Assembly (NCBI RefSeq): GCF_026127265.1
Contig: NZ_WWFG01000001.1
Location: forward strand, 2,209,501 to 2,273,500
DNA length: 64,000 nt
Direction of reading: 5' to 3'
Origin: Nostoc sp. KVJ3
GTDB taxonomy: Bacteria; Cyanobacteriota; Cyanobacteriia; Cyanobacteriales; Nostocaceae
In this document: one piece after another, positions 52,583-61,439 of the stretch
How the letters are laid out: each line of letters begins with the position of its first letter
How positions within the stretch are numbered: the stretch's first letter is position 1
Made by a program: the position numbers and the translations under genes
The notes under the pieces: model-generated
The model's input: the letters and a program-made list of their open reading frames with translations, nothing else
Database searches by the model: none
What the model was told of the DNA's origin: nothing

Positions 52583-53058
52583 TAGTTTTCGCAGTTTTCT
52601 TAAAGCTTGATGCTTTTTTAGCTGCGCCTCCAAGAGTTGGTTAACAACACAAGTTAACTATAGCGGTTCTGAATTGCTTGTAATATTGGTCTTTTCTAGG
52701 GTTAGTTAAGATAATCTGTGCGTTAGTCTACGGCGTAACACAACGCTAATTGCTTCTCTTGTCGGAGACGCTCGCTGTGCATAGCTTGGTTACAAGGCTA
52801 CAAGTCAGCAAAGCCGACGTACTGCCTCCCCAACTAAAATGCAGTTTGGCACAAAAGATATGTTCTCTTTGATAAACCATCGGGAACCATAGCACTTGAA
52901 TGTGTAGTTAATAGTGTACCTAGAGACTCATTCTATCTCTGGAGAGAACCAAGGAATGAACAATCAGTGCATAAAACTATAGAACCTAAGTGTATTTATT
53001 TATAGAGGTTCAAATATAGCAAATTCAATCTAGTTTCAAATTATCAAGGTGAAAAATT
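52583..53058. other. Intergenic region between divergent genes
   Basis: About 475 bp with promoter regions for the methyltransferase and the Mo-nitrogenase-like gene. A decayed dispersed repeat lies near 52737-52790 (GTCGGAGACGCTCGCTG). Nothing else is clear. Confidence 0.5.
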
Positions 53059-53346
53059 ATGAAAAGCTTTATTCAAACCCAATTACACAATGAGCTACTG
53101 CACCCAGTCCGTGAGTGGTTGGAAACGAGAGAAATTCATAACTCCAAATTGGCTCATTTTCTCTGCAAAGCTATTCCTGCTCAGTGTCCTTTTGAGCAAG
53201 ACATCATAGTGTTTGGTCGGAAGCTGTTGCACATTCCTCCGATGTGTAAATTAAATCCACTATACGAGGAAGTGGTTGGTTTGCGTTTTAAAGCCCTCTG
53301 TTATCTTGCCGATGAATGCGGTGAAGATGTGACTGCTTATTGCTAA
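53059..53346 (+). CDS. Mo-dependent nitrogenase C-terminal domain-like protein (copy 2)
   Basis: A 95-residue protein, the compact form of the family: LAHFLCKAIPAQCPFEQDI, HIPPMCKLNPLYEEVVGLRF, ECGEDVTAYC. It aligns over its whole length with copy 1 at 46712-47065, including all Cys in the shared region, plus an extra one in FLCKAI. The ATG at 53059 is preceded by AAGGTGA 6 nt before it. The name is historic; it is not a nitrogenase subunit. Two copies 6 kb apart on opposite strands point to an old duplication. The decayed response regulator is downstream. Confidence 0.87.
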   Translation: MKSFIQTQLHNELLHPVREWLETREIHNSKLAHFLCKAIPAQCPFEQDIIVFGRKLLHIPPMCKLNPLYEEVVGLRFKALCYLADECGEDVTAYC

Positions 53347-53538
53347 TAGCTAGTCGGATTGGTTTTTGATCGAGTAGCTATATGTAATTGCAAACTTACG
53401 GTTGTTACTTACTCAGGTTTATACTAAGCTAACGTACACCTAATTAGATGTTTGGCTATTAAGTAGCTGACATCTCGCTAAAGTGTTTTTAGACAGTATT
53501 TTTGCTTACCGTACCTTGCTTAAATCACGAACATCATC

Positions 53539-53970
53539 ATGACGCACATCTTACTGGTTGAAGATGAAGTCAAACTGGCGCGATTTGTCGAATTAGAATT
53601 GAATTATGAAGGCTATCAAGTCAGTATTGCCTACGATGGATTAACTGCACTCATCGCAGCGCGTGAGTTACATCTAGATTTAGTAATTTTAGACTGGATG
53701 TTGCCAGGTTTATCGGGGTTAGAAATTTGCCGCCACCTGCGAAGTATTGGCGATAAAGTGCCGATAATTTTATTAACCGTCAAAGATGAATTTAGCGATC
53801 GCATTGTAGGCTTAGATGCTGGTGCTGATGATTACCTCGTTAAACCCTTCAGTAATGATGAATTATTAGCGAGAGTTGGCGCTCATCTGCGAAGAAGTCG
53901 GCAAGCAGATGCCGCAGATGTTTTAGAATTTTAAGACCTAAGTTTAAATCGTCGTCAGCGCCAAGTGTAG
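53539..53970 (+). pseudogene. Response regulator with lost DNA-binding domain (OmpR type)
   Basis: The 131-residue receiver domain is complete: Asp9/Glu8 in LLVEDE, phosphoacceptor Asp52 in VILDWMLPG, Thr80 and Lys102 in LVKPFSNDELL. After LEF a TAA (53932-53934) interrupts; the same frame goes on with DLSLNRRQRQV, TAG (53968-53970), RDRW, which is the usual linker-to-winged-helix start of OmpR regulators. Beyond that a low-complexity intergenic repeat replaces the effector domain. So this is a decayed full-length regulator, which may still make a stand-alone receiver. It has no adjacent kinase; either orphan kinase in the window could have been a partner, which is speculation. Confidence 0.8.
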
Positions 53971-53977
53971 CGAGATC

Positions 53978-54048
53978 GTTGGGCATTGGGCATTAGGCAT
54001 TGGTTATTAATTCTTCTCCCTCATCTCCCCCTACTCCCTACTCCCCGT
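53978..54048. repeat. Low-complexity intergenic repeat replacing a response-regulator C-terminus
   Basis: GGGCATTGGGCATTAGGCAT followed by TCTCCCTCATCTCCCCCTAC and CTCCC. Same class as 2309-2338 and 45300-45357. The remaining DNA up to arsM (54202) shows no gene. Confidence 0.7.
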
Positions 54049-54201
54049 CGCCAGTGTTAAATTTCGACTAACGCGGATGCCTCAAAACTACTTATCAGAT
54101 GAAGATTTGGGATTTTTGGCAATCTCAGCAAAAACTCATCCAACTCAGGGTTAATAATACTAGGATGCACAAAGCCGCGATCGTCTAAAATCCAAAATTC
54201 C

Positions 54202-55170
54202 ATGACCTATCTAGAAACAGTAGCGCAATTCTACCGCGAAGTTGCTGAAACCCCGCAAGTTGGACTTTGTTGTGTGCAAAGTACACCCCTACAACTACCA
54301 GGATTAAAAATTCCTTTGGCAATGCAGGAAATGAACTATGGTTGTGGCACCACTGTTCATCCCACCGAACTAGGAAAGCAACCCACTGTGCTATATGTTG
54401 GTGTAGGTGGTGGTTTAGAAGCGTTACAATTTGCTTATTTTTCCCGCTATGGAGGTGCTGTAATTGCTGTTGAACCAGTTGCAGCCATGCGGGAAGCAGC
54501 TACACGGAATTTGGAAAGGGCTGCTCAAGAAAACTCCTGGTTTGACTCCAGCTTTGTAGAAATCCGTGAAGGCGATGCTTTTAATTTACCCGTTGCTGAT
54601 GCTACCGTCGATATCGTGGCGCAAAATTGCCTTTTCAATATCTTTGAACCAGAAGATTTAAGCCGTGCTTTACAAGAAGCCTATCGGGTATTAAAACCAG
54701 GTGGACGTTTACAGATGAGCGATCCAATTGCTCTTAGTCCAATTCCACCACATCTTCAACAAGATGAACGATTGAGAGCTATGTGTTTATCAGGCGCACT
54801 CACGTATCAACAATATACTGAACGGATTACAAACGCTGGGTTTGGCCAAGTTGAAATTCGTGCCCGTCGTCCTTATCGTCTACTAGATTTTCAAACTTAT
54901 AATCTGGAAGAAAACTTACTTTTAGAAAGTCTAGATTCAGTCTCATTTAAAGTTCCGATTCCACAAGATGGAGCTTGTATCTTCACTGGAAAAACTGCAA
55001 TCTATGCTGGATTAAAACCCTTCTTCGATGATTCAGCAGGTCATATACTTCAGCGAGGCATCCCTGCCGCAGTGTGCGATAAAACTGCTGCTAAACTTGC
55101 AGCTATCAATCCAGCAGAAATAATTGTTACCAATTCAACTTGGCACTATAGCGGTGGTGGTTGTTGTTAA
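54202..55170 (+). CDS. arsM: Arsenosugar-type arsenite methyltransferase
   Basis: A 322-residue SAM methyltransferase that stepwise methylates arsenite. SAM motif I is VLYVGVGGGLEAL (64-76), then AVEPVAAM. Cys expected to bind As(III) are visible in GLCCVQS (23-24), NYGCGT (48), AQNC and RAMCLSGA. The C-terminal half carries a second domain and ends SGGGCC, typical of the version found in arsenosugar clusters. Downstream are a PiT-type permease and arsS on the same strand, so the set probably makes dimethylated arsenosugars for detoxification. ATG at 54202. Confidence 0.88.
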   Translation: MTYLETVAQFYREVAETPQVGLCCVQSTPLQLPGLKIPLAMQEMNYGCGTTVHPTELGKQPTVLYVGVGGGLEALQFAYFSRYGGAVIAVEPVAAMREAATRNLERAAQENSWFDSSFVEIREGDAFNLPVADATVDIVAQNCLFNIFEPEDLSRALQEAYRVLKPGGRLQMSDPIALSPIPPHLQQDERLRAMCLSGALTYQQYTERITNAGFGQVEIRARRPYRLLDFQTYNLEENLLLESLDSVSFKVPIPQDGACIFTGKTAIYAGLKPFFDDSAGHILQRGIPAAVCDKTAAKLAAINPAEIIVTNSTWHYSGGGCC

Positions 55171-55335
55171 TTTATTAATAATTCAGGTATCAGGAGCGGG
55201 GCCGGAGATGCTCCGCCTCCGGTTAGAATTCAGAATAATTCTGTGCGACTAGGAAATAAATGCACAATTTGAATATTTCACTAATTATATCCATTCTGAG
55301 TTCTGGATTATGACTTCTTCTTTATCAGCCCCAAA

Positions 55336-56295
55336 ATGTTGTTAATTAGTCTATTTATCGCTACACTTTTTTTAGCATACTCCAATGGTGCAAATGACAA
55401 TTTTAAAGGGGTAGCAACCTTGTTTGGCAGCCGAACTAGCAGCTATCAAACAGCAATTTTGTGGGCAACTTTTACAACTTTTGCTGGTGCAGTAACTGCA
55501 ACTTTTTTGGCAAGCACACTAATTAAAAACTTCTCTGGAAAAGGATTATTACCAGATGCGATCGCTAATGCACCAGAGTTTCATATAGCAGTTGCGATCG
55601 CTGCTGGTTTAACTGTACTCATAGCTACCCTTATGGGATTTCCCATTTCCACAACTCACAGTTTAACTGGTGCGATTGTTGGTGCTGCATTAGTTGCGAT
55701 CGGACTCCAAGTTAATTTTGCAGTTTTGGGAACTTCCTTTATTTTACCTCTTTTACTCAGTCCAATTATTGCGATTCCCTTGGGAGCGGGAATTTACAGC
55801 TTATCTGGCTATATCAATTCTAAATGGAACCTGCCAGTCAATCAGAAAATGATTGATACTTGCCATTTTATCAGCGCTGGGATTATCTGTTTTACAAGAG
55901 GATTAAATGATACTCCTAAGATTTGCTCAATCATTTTAATTATTGAGTATTTCTCAATTCAGGGAGGAATGATCACGATTGCTATGGCAATGGCACTTGG
56001 CGGGTTACTCAATTCCCAAAAAGTGGCTGTAACCATGAGTGAAAACATAACTTCTATGAATCGTCATCAAGGTTTATCGGCAAATATAGTAACTGGAGTT
56101 TTAATAATTGTAGCTAGTCGGTTTGGGCTTCCCGTTTCTACCACCTATGTTTCAGTTGGTTCTATTTTTGGCGTAGGGTTGATTGGTAAAAAAGCTAGTA
56201 TACGTGTTTTTTATCAGATACTATTATCATGGATTTTAACTTTACCTACTGCTGCAATTATTAGTGGAATAATTTACAGATTATTGCAAGGTTAG
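55336..56295 (+). CDS. PiT-family inorganic phosphate/anion permease
   Basis: A 319-residue integral membrane protein with about nine to ten hydrophobic helices. The PiT signature is present twice as expected for the inverted-repeat fold: SNGANDNFKG (17-25) and RGLNDTPKI, with TTHSLTGAIVGAAL and STTYVSVGSIFGVGL. It is a compact form without the large cytoplasmic loop. Placed between arsM and arsS, it could move phosphate, arsenate or an arsenic product; this is inferred from context only. Gaps are 165 bp to arsM and 51 bp to arsS, so one transcript is plausible. Confidence 0.87.
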   Translation: MLLISLFIATLFLAYSNGANDNFKGVATLFGSRTSSYQTAILWATFTTFAGAVTATFLASTLIKNFSGKGLLPDAIANAPEFHIAVAIAAGLTVLIATLMGFPISTTHSLTGAIVGAALVAIGLQVNFAVLGTSFILPLLLSPIIAIPLGAGIYSLSGYINSKWNLPVNQKMIDTCHFISAGIICFTRGLNDTPKICSIILIIEYFSIQGGMITIAMAMALGGLLNSQKVAVTMSENITSMNRHQGLSANIVTGVLIIVASRFGLPVSTTYVSVGSIFGVGLIGKKASIRVFYQILLSWILTLPTAAIISGIIYRLLQG

Positions 56296-56346
56296 ATTAA
56301 TTTCATAATTCCATATATTTATGCCATGTTTAAGGAGTAGTAATTC

Positions 56347-57354
56347 ATGCAGATTCAATCCAAATCTTCACTAGATACAGCAGTTACACCATTTAATCAA
56401 AAAATTAACTTCCCTTTAGAAAAAAAGGGAATTACTGTTTTACAAATTAATCTAGGGAAACGTTGCAACCTTTCCTGTACACACTGTCATGTCGAAGCTA
56501 GCCCAAAACGGACAGAAGAACTTTCTCCTGAGATTTGCGAAGAATTAGTTTCACTAATTTACAGATTCCCCGAAATTAAAATTGTGGATTTAACAGGTGG
56601 CGCACCCGAAATTAATTATGGTTTTAAGCCACTGGTAGAAGCAGCAAGGATAAATGGTAAGCAGGTAATTGTCCGATCTAACTTGACTATTTATTTTGAA
56701 GATGGATTTGGTGATTTACCCGAATACTTTGCGAAACACCAAGTAAGAGTTGTGGCTTCTTTACCATGCTATTTAGCAGATAATGTTGATAAAATGCGCG
56801 GTGCTGGTGTTTTTGATAGTTCGGTCAAAGCTTTGCAGTGGCTGAACAAAGTCGGCTACGGTAAAGAACCAAATCTAATTTTGGATTTGATATTTAATCC
56901 ACAGTTACCCACAGGTGAAAAATTTTCCTTAGCTCCCGAACAGACTAACCTAGAACGAGATTATAAAATGTTCTTACAAGAACATTTTGATATTGCATTT
57001 AATAACCTCTTCACTATTACCAATCTACCAGTTGGTAGAACCAAAATGCATTTAGAACGGAGGAAACTCTATACTAGCTATCTACAGTTTTTAGAGGCGC
57101 ATTTCAATGTCAACACAGTTGAACATTTAATGTGTCGCGATGAACTTTCAATTGACTATCTGGGCAATGTATATGATTGTGACTTTAACCAGATGATGAA
57201 TTTACCTGCAAAAACTCACAATGGTGAAACTCTAAAAGTTAGCAAGTTGCTGGAAGCTGGCAGATTAGACTTGATTAGTGATATCCAAACTGCTGCTTAT
57301 TGCTATGGCTGTACTGCTGGATGTGGTTCTAGTTGTGGTGGTGCTTTAATCTAA
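56347..57354 (+). CDS. arsS: Arsenosugar biosynthesis radical SAM protein
   Basis: A 335-residue radical SAM enzyme. The cluster motif C-x3-C-x2-C is Cys40, Cys44, Cys47 in GKRCNLSCTHCHVEASP, followed by DLTGGAPEINYG. The C-terminus has further Cys in VYDCDFNQMMNLP and YCYGCTAGCGSSCGG, which fits an extra iron-sulfur cluster. ArsS joins the 5'-deoxyadenosyl part of SAM to a methylated arsenical to give the precursor of arsenosugars; this is established for the family. GGAGT lies 8 nt before ATG 56347. A strong terminator follows at 57472. Confidence 0.92.
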   Translation: MQIQSKSSLDTAVTPFNQKINFPLEKKGITVLQINLGKRCNLSCTHCHVEASPKRTEELSPEICEELVSLIYRFPEIKIVDLTGGAPEINYGFKPLVEAARINGKQVIVRSNLTIYFEDGFGDLPEYFAKHQVRVVASLPCYLADNVDKMRGAGVFDSSVKALQWLNKVGYGKEPNLILDLIFNPQLPTGEKFSLAPEQTNLERDYKMFLQEHFDIAFNNLFTITNLPVGRTKMHLERRKLYTSYLQFLEAHFNVNTVEHLMCRDELSIDYLGNVYDCDFNQMMNLPAKTHNGETLKVSKLLEAGRLDLISDIQTAAYCYGCTAGCGSSCGGALI

Positions 57355-57471
57355 ACTAAATACCTGAGAGTGTCATCGCTAAAAAAGTCTGTTACAAAAA
57401 TTGTTACGAGTGCGTTGTTATTGGGCTATTACTTTATGATGATATTTAGTTAAGCTCCTTACAGTATACTG

Positions 57472-57505
57472 AAAGCCGTGAAACATAACGTTTTACGGCT
57501 TTTTC
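57472..57505 (+). terminator. Rho-independent terminator after arsS
   Basis: AAAGCCGTGAAAC pairs with GTTTTACGGCTTT across ATAAC, followed by TTCCCTTTT. The strong GC-rich base and T-rich tail make this the best terminator in the window. It lies about 120 bp after the arsS stop. Confidence 0.82.
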
Positions 57506-57688
57506 CCTTTTAAGCTAGATTGGAGCCAATGCTTATTTGTCGCTGATGGCAAATTTAACCTGTGCTAAGTGGATAAAAATATTTATTTCTCAGATTAACG
57601 GCGCGATCGCATTAAATTCAAGGATATTAATAAATATCTCCTAAAAGCAGGATGTAAAAACAACAATAATTTACACCCTACCTCCTGT

Positions 57689-57708
57689 AGACGCGATTAA
57701 TCGCGTCT
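57689..57708. repeat. AGACGCGAT palindromic repeat next to the DUF2973 stop
   Basis: AGACGCGATTAATCGCGTCT is a perfect 20-bp palindrome ending 4 bp before the stop codon side of the DUF2973 gene. It is the third copy of the 22167 and 7204 element. Confidence 0.8.
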
Positions 57709-57712
57709 CTCT

Positions 57713-58042
57713 TCATGCTTCTTCTGAATTTTCACTCTTACGTCCTGGGGATGCTTCGTAAAGTGCATCGAGATGTTGACGCGCATCTTCAACGTTAATC
57801 GAACGCATTACCAAAAGCGGCTCTTTAATTAAGTTACCTGCGCTATCTAATAACTCTGGATGGGGTACAAACCGTTTCTTCGATGAATAATAACCATAGT
57901 TACCTTGATTATTCATTGGCGAAGAATTTGTCGGGTAAGTTCGCTCCCGATCAAAACTGAACATAATCAGGTTACGAATTAAGTTGCCAACAGCCATAAA
58001 TGCAAGGATTGTAAAAGCAAGAATGTAAAGCAGGTGTAACAT
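57713..58042 (-). CDS. DUF2973 membrane protein
   Basis: A 109-residue protein of the cyanobacterial DUF2973 group. An N-terminal membrane helix (about 4-26, LLYILAFTILAFMAVGNLI) with RNLIMFSF is followed by a soluble region with KKRFVPHPELLDSAGNLIKE and a helix (VEDARQHLDALYEASPG). Function unknown; family genes often sit near DUF2605 genes, as here (58342-58659, same strand, upstream). About 300 bp separate the two, so they may have own promoters. ATG at 58042. Confidence 0.85.
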   Translation of the reverse strand: MLHLLYILAFTILAFMAVGNLIRNLIMFSFDRERTYPTNSSPMNNQGNYGYYSSKKRFVPHPELLDSAGNLIKEPLLVMRSINVEDARQHLDALYEASPGRKSENSEEA

Positions 58043-58341
58043 TGGATTTTCCTCCAGAACAGCAATTTTTAAAACTTTATTTTGTAACGCTTTGTTTCGC
58101 CTATCCTGTGACTCACAGTTGAGACGACTATTTGACGCACTTTTATGCGCTTACATTTATATGGAGCTATTTGTCAACCGTTATTCCACTTACGGTAACA
58201 TAGGATACATTATTTTGTTAATCTAAATAATGTTAAGAAATTGTTAAGCTTTTTGTACTATCTCTTTAATGACTGATTTAGCGTCTTGTCGTTAAACATT
58301 GCTAAATAGTCTGCGGAAATTTAACAGATGCTCCCATCTAC

Positions 58342-58659
58342 TTAAGCTTCACGCCCTTGACGAAAGCGCATTGCGACATTCCAACACTCTGTCACTAATT
58401 GATGCCAAGGCATTAATGTTGCCATATCAATCCCGACTTGTTTATCAGTAGCAGTAAACAGCATCCTTGCGGTACTTAGTTCGTCTTGGGCTTGCTTAAC
58501 ACGTAAGAGCAAGTCAGATTGCTCTTGGTCACTCATAAATGATAGCTGCTCAGTTTCGAGTAAATGGCGCGATCGCACAAACCAATGCTGAAAATCTTCC
58601 AGTAGGGGTTCTAAAACCGTTTTCAGCAACTCAGTCCCTGGTAAATTTGAGTCTGACAT
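58342..58659 (-). CDS. DUF2605 protein
   Basis: About 105 residues from the ATG at 58659 (MSDSNLPGTELLKTVLEPLL); an in-frame TTG further up is less likely. All-helical: EDFQHWFVRSRHLLETEQLS, SDLLLRVKQAQDELSTARML, then MPWHQLVTECWNVAMRFRQG. The DUF2605 group is restricted to cyanobacteria and has no known function. It lies upstream of DUF2973 on the same strand, an association I recall from other cyanobacteria. Confidence 0.82.
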   Translation of the reverse strand: MSDSNLPGTELLKTVLEPLLEDFQHWFVRSRHLLETEQLSFMSDQEQSDLLLRVKQAQDELSTARMLFTATDKQVGIDMATLMPWHQLVTECWNVAMRFRQGREA

Positions 58660-58827
58660 AAATGAGAAGGATATTTCCAACTTTCTTACTAATATTAACG
58701 TTATTTACGTTTCTTAACATTATTTTTATTTATTATTATCTAATTTTTTTGAAAAACGTAACAGAATGTAACAAATAACACAGAATTTATTATATAGTCT
58801 TGCTATCTGGTTTGTACAGTTCCTTTA

Positions 58828-58971
58828 GAGTGTTCCAAAAAAGAAATGATCCAAAACCCGTTGTTGCGAGCAAAGCGAAGCAATCGCAGCCCTTGGGATT
58901 GCTTTGCTTCTCTACGAGACGCTTCGCGAACGCTCGCAATGACAATTGGGCATTTTTTACTTGGAGTACTC
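58828..58971. mobile_element. 144-bp MITE (GAGTNNTCCAA ends), copy 1
   Basis: GAGTGTTCCAAAAAA at the left faces GAGTACTCCAAGTAAAAAA (inverse of the right end). Inside are palindromic GCGAAGCAATC units. The ends and inner flanks (GATCCAAAACCCGT, GCAATGACAATTGGGCAT) are the same as in copy 2 at 63832-63915, which is shorter in the middle. No coding capacity. The DNA from 58660 to 58827 is AT-rich and empty, as is 58972 to about 59135. Confidence 0.85.
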
Positions 58972-59162
58972 TTAATAAGTATCTATATATATTGATGGGA
59001 GGTAGTTGACACCGAGTTGCAATTTGTCAGATAACTTAGCGATGTCTACGACGGGCTACACCTACGCCTGGAATCATAAATTTACCACTCAGCTAACTGA
59101 TTAAAATTATCCCTGGCGAGAAACTAATTCGGGAGTTGGAAGATAAAGCTGAAAAAAGCAAC

Positions 59163-59444
59163 ATGAGAACCGCTTACCAGTACCGATTAAGGTTGACCAC
59201 AATGCAGCAAACCACGATTGATCAGTGGCTTGAACTTGCACGTCGTCAATACAACTACAGGCTTCATGTTTGTCATGAATGTGGACTGACGTTAGATCGT
59301 GACCACAATGCAGCAATCAACATTAAATATTTGGCGGTAGGGCATTCCGTCAATAAAGCTCAGGCTACGCCCGATGGAATACCAGGGGTCACTGAGAAGC
59401 CCGCGCTCTATGCCTCAGCATCAGCGTCGGGAGTATGTCACTAA
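59163..59444 (+). pseudogene. Internally deleted tnpB (IS200/IS605 family) remnant
   Basis: The frame starts MRTAYQYRLRLTTMQQTTID QWL-like and reaches RRQYNYRL, the usual N-terminus of TnpB, then jumps to HVCHECGLTLDRDHNAAINI, the zinc ribbon with the last RuvC Asp. About 300 residues (most of RuvC and the first Cys pair) are missing, so it cannot be an active nuclease. The end (GVTEKPALYASASASGV) is typical of TnpB C-termini. The right boundary near GGGAGTATGTCAC (about 59430-59442) resembles an IS605-type right end. It sits directly upstream of thrS. It could be mobilised in trans only if both ends are kept; the left end was not recognised. Confidence 0.85.
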
Positions 59445-59502
59445 GCCTACAGATTCAGATAAATCACCTTTTGTAATCACCTCGCCAACGGTTCAGCAGC
59501 CA

Positions 59503-61338
59503 ATGTCGCCAAATTCATCAAATCAGTCACAACAGTCAGAACAAGTTGAAAAAATCTATTTACCGCGTACCAGCGAATCGGAGAACTTAAAAAAGATTCG
59601 CCACACAGCTTCCCATGTAATGGCAATGGCGGTACAAAAGCTGTTTCCCAAGGCGCAAGTTACAATCGGCCCTTGGATTGAAAACGGTTTTTACTACGAC
59701 TTCGACAGTCCAGAACCATTTAGCGAAAACGATCTCAAAGCCATCAAGAAAGAGATGGTGAAGATTATCAATCGCAAATTGCCAGTAATTCGGGAAGAAG
59801 TCAGCCGAGAAGAAGCCGCACGCCGCATTGAGGAAATTAAGGAACCTTATAAGCTAGAAATTCTGGCAGATATCAAAAACGAACCAATTACGATTTACCA
59901 CCTGGGGAATGAATGGTGGGATTTGTGTGCGGGGCCTCATCTGGAAAATATCAGCGAATTAAACCCGAAAGCAATTGAATTAGAAAGTGTTGCGGGTGCT
60001 TATTGGCGTGGGGATGAAACTAAAGCCCAATTACAACGCATCTACGCCACCGCTTGGGAAAGTCCAGAACAACTGGCTGAATATAAGCGGCGCAAAGAAG
60101 AAGCGCTACGACGAGATCACCGGAAACTTGGGAAGGAACTGGGATTATTTATATTTTCCGATCTAGTGGGGCCGGGTTTACCTTTGTGGACACCAAAGGG
60201 TACTCTGTTGCGGAGTACTTTAGAAGACTTCCTCAAGCAAGAACAGGTAAAACGGGGTTATTTATCTGTAGTAACACCTCACATTGCCAGAGTAGATTTA
60301 TTTAAAACCTCTGGACATTGGCAGAAATATAAAGAAGATATGTTCCCTTTAATGGCAGACGATCAAGAAGCTGCTGCACAGGAACAGGGCTTCGTGATGA
60401 AGCCGATGAACTGCCCTTTCCATATCCAAATATATAAGAGTGAGTTACGCTCTTATCGGGAACTACCGATGCGACTAGCGGAATTTGGTACTGTTTACCG
60501 TTACGAACAATCAGGCGAATTGGGCGGTTTAACGCGGGTGCGCGGTTTTACTGTGGATGATTCTCACCTGTTCGTCACCCCAGAACAGCTAGATAGCGAA
60601 TTCCTCAGTGTAGTGGATTTGATTTTGTCGGTGTTTAATAGTCTGCAACTGAAGAACTTTAAAGCTAGACTCAGTTTCCGCGATCCTGCTAGTGATAAGT
60701 ACATCGGTTCAGATGAAGTTTGGGACAAAGCCGAAGGTGCAATTCGCCGTGCAGTTGAAACTTTGGGGATGGAACACTTTGAAGGGATTGGAGAAGCGGC
60801 TTTTTATGGCCCCAAACTTGACTTTATCTTTAGTGATGCCCTAGATCGGGAATGGCAATTAGGAACTGTGCAGGTGGATTACAATTTACCTGAACGCTTT
60901 GAGTTGGAATACGTCGCTGAAGATGGGGTTCGCAAACGTCCAGTGATGATTCACCGTGCGCCTTTTGGTTCGCTGGAACGGCTAATTGGGATCTTAATTG
61001 AAGAATATGCAGGTGATTTCCCTTTGTGGTTAGCACCAGTGCAAGCTAGATTACTGCCAGTGGGTGATACACAGCTAGACTTTGCGAAAGATGTGGTAGC
61101 GAAGATGAGAGCGTTGGGCATCCGTGCAGAAGTTGATACCAGTGGCGATCGCTTGGGTAAACAAATTCGCAATGCAGAGAAAGAAAAAATACCCGTGATG
61201 GCTGTGGTGGGAGCTAAGGAAGTGGAAACCAACACCTTGAGTATCCGTACCCGCGCTTCTGGAGAATTGGGAGTTATAGCTGTCGATGAGGTGCTGGATA
61301 AGATGAAGGATGCGATCGCTAAGTTCGAGAATTTCTAA
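59503..61338 (+). CDS. thrS: Threonyl-tRNA synthetase
   Basis: About 611 residues from the ATG at 59503 (MSPNSSNQSQQ...). The same frame is open further upstream to 59374, but that part is made of IS605-type end sequence in another frame, so I do not include it. The family's TGS domain is absent, as usual in cyanobacteria. Second editing domain: HTASHVMAMAVQ with zinc-type GNEWWDLCAGPHL. Catalytic core: KPMNCPFHIQIYK (zinc Cys), RELPMRLAEFGTVYRYE, RVRGFTVDDSH, and HRAPFGSLERLIGILIEEYA. The anticodon-binding domain ends the protein. It charges tRNA-Thr in the cytoplasm. Confidence 0.96.
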   Translation: MSPNSSNQSQQSEQVEKIYLPRTSESENLKKIRHTASHVMAMAVQKLFPKAQVTIGPWIENGFYYDFDSPEPFSENDLKAIKKEMVKIINRKLPVIREEVSREEAARRIEEIKEPYKLEILADIKNEPITIYHLGNEWWDLCAGPHLENISELNPKAIELESVAGAYWRGDETKAQLQRIYATAWESPEQLAEYKRRKEEALRRDHRKLGKELGLFIFSDLVGPGLPLWTPKGTLLRSTLEDFLKQEQVKRGYLSVVTPHIARVDLFKTSGHWQKYKEDMFPLMADDQEAAAQEQGFVMKPMNCPFHIQIYKSELRSYRELPMRLAEFGTVYRYEQSGELGGLTRVRGFTVDDSHLFVTPEQLDSEFLSVVDLILSVFNSLQLKNFKARLSFRDPASDKYIGSDEVWDKAEGAIRRAVETLGMEHFEGIGEAAFYGPKLDFIFSDALDREWQLGTVQVDYNLPERFELEYVAEDGVRKRPVMIHRAPFGSLERLIGILIEEYAGDFPLWLAPVQARLLPVGDTQLDFAKDVVAKMRALGIRAEVDTSGDRLGKQIRNAEKEKIPVMAVVGAKEVETNTLSIRTRASGELGVIAVDEVLDKMKDAIAKFENF

Positions 61339-61439
61339 AATCTTCTAACCGCAGACGCACACTAATTATATATTGGTGTGCGTTTTGGTTATCTGGTAGG
61401 TTTTGGGAAGGTGCGATCGTAACGTATTTAATTATCCAA

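Noticed and set aside
59374..59502. N-terminal extension of thrS
   Set aside because: These codons overlap the TnpB remnant and IS end in another frame; the usual ThrS start matches the ATG at 59503.
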